This document shows positions 33,376-36,420 of a stretch of DNA of 36,420 nucleotides, one piece after another (position 1 is the stretch's first letter; each line of letters opens with the position of its first letter). The DNA is from Lachnospiraceae bacterium MD308 (GTDB taxonomy: Bacteria; Bacillota; Clostridia; Lachnospirales; Lachnospiraceae): contig VIQU02000038.1 in assembly GCA_010206225.2 (NCBI GenBank), forward strand, positions 828-37,247. The letters run 5' to 3'. Both the position numbers and the translations under genes were made by a program. Under the pieces are notes generated by a model, which saw nothing but the letters and a program-made list of their open reading frames with translations, was not told the origin of the DNA and made no database searches.

Positions 33376-34647
33376 CTATTTTATCAGCTTTTTCCCGATT
33401 TGAAAACAGTCAAATGTGCTAAAATAATCCGCCGGCGTCTCGGCTCTTCTTATAAGCTGCGTGCTGCCATTCTCCTTCAAAAGAAGTTCCGCAGATTTAA
33501 GCTTGCCATTATAATTGTATCCCATCGCAAATCCGTGGGCGCCCGTATCATGAATGACTAACAAGTCGCCGATGGCAATCTTCGGAAGCATGCGGTCAAT
33601 CGCAAATTTATCATTATTTTCGCAGAGAGAACCCGCCACATCGTATTTATGGTCGCAAGGCTCTTCTTCCTTCCCCATGACCGTGATGTGATGATATGCG
33701 CCGTATATGGCAGGACGCATCAGATTTACCGCGCACGCGTCCACGCCGATATACTCCTTATGCGTATGCTTCTCGTGAATCGCTTTTGTGACAAGACAGC
33801 CGTACGGCCCCATCATAAACCGTCCGAGTTCGGTATAGATCGCCACATCTCCCATTCCCGCCGGCACAAGCACTTCTTCATATACCCTGCGGACTCCGTC
33901 GCCGATCGCGCGGATGTCATTCGGCTCCTGATCTGGATTGTAAGGGATACCGATACCGCCCGAAAGGTTGATGAACTTAATGTGTACTCCCGTCTCCTTT
34001 TGAAGCTTTACCGCCACCTCAAAGAGAACTTTAGAAAGCATCGGATAATATTCATTTGTCACCGTATTGCTGGCAAGAAAAGCATGAATTCCGAACTCCT
34101 TCGCACCCTTCTCCTTCAAGATCTTAAAAGCCTCAAAAAGCTGGTCCGTAGTCATACCGTACTTGGCATCTCCCGGATTGTCCATAATGTCATTGCTGAT
34201 TTTAAAAAGCCCGCCCGGATTGTATCGGCAGCTGATCGTCTCGGGTATACGTCCGATCGCCTTCTCAAGAAAATCAATGTGGGTGATATCGTCCAGATTA
34301 ATAATCGCCCCAAGCTTATTGGCATACACGAATTCCTCCGCCGGAGTATCATTGGACGAAAACATAATGTCATCCCCGCCTGCCCCCACAGCCTCGGACA
34401 GCATAAGCTCCGTGTAAGAAGAACAGTCGCAGCCGCAGCCGTACTCTCTTAATATATCGATAAGAAACGGATTCGGCGTTGCCTTCACTGCAAAATATTC
34501 CTTGTAACCTTTGTTCCACGCAAACGCTTCCCTGAGCGCTTCCATATTACAGCGGATTCCCCTCTCATCATAGAGATGGAAGGGCGTCGGATATTCCTTT
34601 ATGATCTCTTCCAGCTTCTCTTTTGTTACAAACGGTACTTTTTTCAT
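33376..34647 (-). CDS. lysA: Diaminopimelate decarboxylase
   Basis: PLP-dependent last step of lysine synthesis: meso-diaminopimelate to lysine and CO2. 423 aa from the chosen start (AGAGGAGAC 8 nt upstream; the longer frame has no site). PLP lysine K55 in EYFAVKATPNP, glycine loop LSGGIGIPY at 228-236, ELGR at 273-276, active-site C342 in GSLCENND and the C-terminal TGAHGFAMGYNYN are present. The usual HIGS-type segment reads IHAFLASN and CESxD reads CENND, so it belongs to a divergent clade and another meso-diamino or basic amino acid substrate is possible. It lies 16 nt behind a TrmB-like regulator. Confidence 0.88.
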   Translation of the reverse strand: MKKVPFVTKEKLEEIIKEYPTPFHLYDERGIRCNMEALREAFAWNKGYKEYFAVKATPNPFLIDILREYGCGCDCSSYTELMLSEAVGAGGDDIMFSSNDTPAEEFVYANKLGAIINLDDITHIDFLEKAIGRIPETISCRYNPGGLFKISNDIMDNPGDAKYGMTTDQLFEAFKILKEKGAKEFGIHAFLASNTVTNEYYPMLSKVLFEVAVKLQKETGVHIKFINLSGGIGIPYNPDQEPNDIRAIGDGVRRVYEEVLVPAGMGDVAIYTELGRFMMGPYGCLVTKAIHEKHTHKEYIGVDACAVNLMRPAIYGAYHHITVMGKEEEPCDHKYDVAGSLCENNDKFAIDRMLPKIAIGDLLVIHDTGAHGFAMGYNYNGKLKSAELLLKENGSTQLIRRAETPADYFSTFDCFQIGKKLIK

Positions 34648-34663
34648 GTCTTTCAGTCTCCTC

Positions 34664-35392
34664 TTAGTATATGATTGTCCTACTTTCTCTTTCTTCCTGA
34701 ATTGCCAGCAGTTTGATCTCATTCGCAAGCATTCTTTTATAAAGCTCTACAAAATTCTTCTGTCCCGAATAGAGACAGGTATTCATACTGCCCTCCCCGT
34801 ACTCACCGGTCATCACATATCTGGAATCGGTAATAATACCGATCTCCATCTCCCGGGGCCCGCCGATATAAATCTTGGCATTGATCTGCTGCACTGTCTG
34901 GTCGGTGATAATCACGACCTTTTTACCCGCTCTGATCAAAAGCTCAATCTCATTCAGGAAAAGCAGCAGATAATTTCTCGTACAGGTAATATACACTCTC
35001 TGCTCTACTCTAGCAAGAAGATTTTTGACCATATCCATGATATTCTTAGCCCCTTCAATGGTCACATAGCCTTCCACATGGGATTTTTCCGAGGGCTTGT
35101 TTGCAGACAGCCACACCTTCGTCTCCTCCAGTCTGCGGATACAGTTTTTGCAGAACTCCTCTAAAGGTACAGGGATATATTTCTTTGTCGTCCCCTCTTC
35201 CGCCAGATAAGCGGCGCCCTTCTCCGTCATGCTGGCAAGGGAACCGTATGCATTCGACCTCGATATCCCGAGAAGTTTCGCCACCTCGTATCCAGTAATC
35301 TTCCCTTCGCAGAGCAGGCACTCATAGATTCCCGCCTCCTGACGGGTAAGCCCGAATTCCGTAAGCCTTGCGGTAAAAGCATTATTCTCCAT
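34664..35392 (-). CDS. TrmB family transcriptional regulator
   Basis: 242 aa. A winged-helix domain (about 7-75) with GLTRQEAGIYECLL and the recognition region VAKLLGISRSNAYGSLASM. The C-terminal part (about 105-235) resembles the phospholipase-D-like ligand-binding half of TrmB proteins (YITCTRNYLLLFLNEIELLI). TrmB regulators sense sugars in archaea; ligands in Clostridia are mostly unknown. It is first gene of an operon with lysA, so lysine or cell-wall precursor control is a reasonable guess. Confidence 0.88.
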   Translation of the reverse strand: MENNAFTARLTEFGLTRQEAGIYECLLCEGKITGYEVAKLLGISRSNAYGSLASMTEKGAAYLAEEGTTKKYIPVPLEEFCKNCIRRLEETKVWLSANKPSEKSHVEGYVTIEGAKNIMDMVKNLLARVEQRVYITCTRNYLLLFLNEIELLIRAGKKVVIITDQTVQQINAKIYIGGPREMEIGIITDSRYVMTGEYGEGSMNTCLYSGQKNFVELYKRMLANEIKLLAIQEERESRTIIY

Positions 35393-35448
35393 GTTCTTCC
35401 CTCTTTTGCCGGTTTGATGAATGTATGTTAGTAGTTCTTTTCAGAAAC

Positions 35449-35477
35449 ACTATACTGTATATTTAATTGCTTGTCAA
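35449..35477 (-). promoter_or_regulatory. Promoter of the trmB-like/lysA operon
   Basis: Minus strand TTGACA, 17-nt spacer, TATAGT, 56 nt upstream of the ATG. The leader is too short for a lysine riboswitch. Confidence 0.82.
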
Positions 35478-36041
35478 GATAGGTTTGCAATTCGGGAATG
35501 TTCAATACCAACTAATATATCAAAGATATAATTTTCTTTTAGATTATATAATCTGCTATACCACATGGATGCGACAGGTATCTATCGTTTACTTTGTCAA
35601 TAAAAGCTTAGTATCCATGTCTAAAAATATTACCAAACCATGTCTGAAAAATCTCCAAATATATATTCTGCCACTCTATAAGACGCATAAATTTTCTAAC
35701 TTTATTGATTTTTTAATTCTAAAGTTGAGTTATCGAAACAGATTCATTTATATTTCGCGAAATTAATAATATAAATCCGGTTATCTATCGGATATTTCAC
35801 GCTCAGAGCGCTATCAGTATGTTTTTGTGATACCAGTGCATAAATGAGATCCGCTTACCTTTTGCCATGCACCATGTTACTCAAAACGAGGCTTCCGTGT
35901 CAATAACAAGAGCTGATTGAAGACAACGCAGCAGATGAAAATTTAGACAAACGAAACATACGGTTAATTAGTACGGGTTATACTAGTAATTAATTTAGAT
36001 AATAGAGTAATTAAAACAAAATGTACATATAAACAAATCAA

Positions 36042-36083
36042 GCGGAGAAACAGTTAATCTTCTACCGTCTCTCCGCCATTTTT
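36042..36083 (+). terminator. Possible terminator or element-border hairpin
   Basis: GCGGAGA (36042-36048) and TCTCCGC (36070-36076) with a 21-nt loop, followed by CATTTTT. No intact plus-strand gene lies upstream, so it may belong to a lost gene. Confidence 0.4.
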
Positions 36084-36177
36084 ATTCTATTGACTTATTT
36101 ATGATTTGTGATGCTTAAATGGAATGATGTTGGGGTCAAAAGCCCCCTAATATAGCACCTTAAAAACTTCACACAGA

Positions 36178-36206
36178 TTCCCATCAACCGCCAAATGTGG
36201 TATACT
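36178..36206 (+). promoter_or_regulatory. Promoter of the right transposase gene
   Basis: TTCCCA, 17-nt spacer, TATACT, 30 nt upstream of the transposase ATG. The -10 box lies in the loop of the 10-bp fold-back at 36183-36232. Confidence 0.6.
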
Positions 36207-36232
36207 ATATCTATCAGAGAAAGGCGGTTGAT
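36183..36232 (+). promoter_or_regulatory. Fold-back repeat covering the transposase ribosome site
   Basis: ATCAACCGCC (36183-36192) is the exact reverse complement of GGCGGTTGAT (36223-36232). The second arm contains the ribosome site AGGCGG (36222-36227). The first arm lies upstream of the expected transcription start, so only transcripts entering from outside the element could form the hairpin. Confidence 0.7.
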
Positions 36233-36236
36233 AAAT

Positions 36237-36420
36237 ATGTCATTTAGAGCAAATTCCAGCCAACAGATATCTTTCACCGACAGCTTTAACGGACTTACTT
36301 CCCGGGAGCAGAAAGCCCTGGAGAACTCCTGGGCAAAGACATTTGCTGAAGACATCTTTCCTTCCATAAATGAGGAGCCTTTCCGTGCGCTGTATTCAGA
36401 CAGCGCTTCTAGGCCGAATA
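36237..36420 (+). mobile_element. IS transposase, N-terminal fragment (cut by window edge)
   Basis: The ATG at 36237 has AGGCGG 9 nt upstream. 61 codons are open to the window end: MSFRANSSQQISFTDSFNGL, continuing to ALYSDSASRPN. This matches the N-terminus of a DUF772/IS1182-like transposase common in Lachnospiraceae; catalytic residues lie beyond the window. With the fragment at 1-144 it suggests two copies of one element flanking the region. Family call by resemblance. Confidence 0.7.

Larger units (their letters stand above)
35478..36236. other. Gene-poor AT-rich region before the right insertion sequence
   Basis: No credible intact gene. A 99-codon frame (35467-35766) has unusual composition and begins inside the lysA operon promoter. 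Two short protein-like stretches appear in different frames: GYLSDISRSERYQYVFVIPV near 35779-35838, and ELIEDNAADENLDKRNIRLI, ending at TAA 35991-35993. They may be remnants of a decayed gene. Left border of the insertion sequence probably lies near 36130-36150. Confidence 0.4.

Noticed and set aside
33649-34452. 267-codon plus-strand frame over lysA
   Set aside because: Shadow of lysA in the opposite strand with no signals for expression.
35393-35448. Lysine riboswitch upstream of the trmB/lysA operon
   Set aside because: The leader from the predicted start to the ATG is about 50 nt, too short for an L-box.
35467-35766. 99-codon frame before the right insertion sequence
   Set aside because: Starts within the promoter of the trmB/lysA operon, has Tyr/Ile/Lys-rich composition typical of AT-rich non-coding DNA and no ribosome site.

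Overview
The window looks like core chromosome of a Lachnospiraceae-type Firmicute (Clostridia, gut lineage). The gene order rnc-smc-ftsY, plsX-acpP, DUF177-rpmF, pta-ackA and tmcAL is typical of that group. Promoters are sigma-A like, ribosome binding sites are strong AGGAGG types, and exported proteins carry Gram-positive lipoboxes and signal peptides. Both ends of the window lie in transposase genes that look like one family: a C-terminal fragment at 1-144 and an N-terminal fragment from 36237. The window may therefore be a stretch bounded by two copies of the same insertion sequence.

Layout. 277-6890 (minus) holds plsX, acpP, then rnc, smc and ftsY: fatty acid and phospholipid start-up, RNA processing, chromosome organisation and protein targeting. 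7057-8721 is a chemoreceptor whose zinc-binding CZB domain lies outside the membrane. 8931-9647 is DUF177-rpmF behind a consensus promoter. 9875-13061 is a nitrate/sulfonate/taurine-type ABC transporter operon in which the ATPase is intact, the permease has an apparent single-base frameshift and the binding lipoprotein has an in-frame TAG. 13361-15591 is pta-ackA (acetyl-CoA to acetate with ATP gain). A membrane protein of unknown function and the Mg2+ transporter mgtE follow. Between mgtE and the divergent tmcAL lies a compact self-pairing RNA that ends in a U tract.

19993-28316 is a long minus-strand run: polA, coaE, a metallo-beta-lactamase-fold hydrolase, an ACT protein, its UPF0210 partner, DegV, a transglutaminase-like exported protein and an unknown exported protein. 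28621-30715 (plus) carries a secreted GH5 glycosidase, tRNA-Leu(CAA) with its own promoter and terminator, and a secreted repeat/Ig-like protein preceded by a short upstream ORF and paired RNA segments. 30778-35392 carries a radical SAM protein with a small overlapping partner, an orphan LytTR regulator, a lipoprotein, and a TrmB-like regulator paired with lysA. The last 0.8 kb is AT-rich, without a credible intact gene, and leads into the right-hand insertion sequence.

No CRISPR array, prophage, integrative element or obvious defence system was seen. The most interesting signals are the doubly damaged ABC transporter operon, the unidentified structured RNA upstream of mgtE, a 10-bp fold-back around the transposase start region, and the extracellular CZB chemoreceptor.
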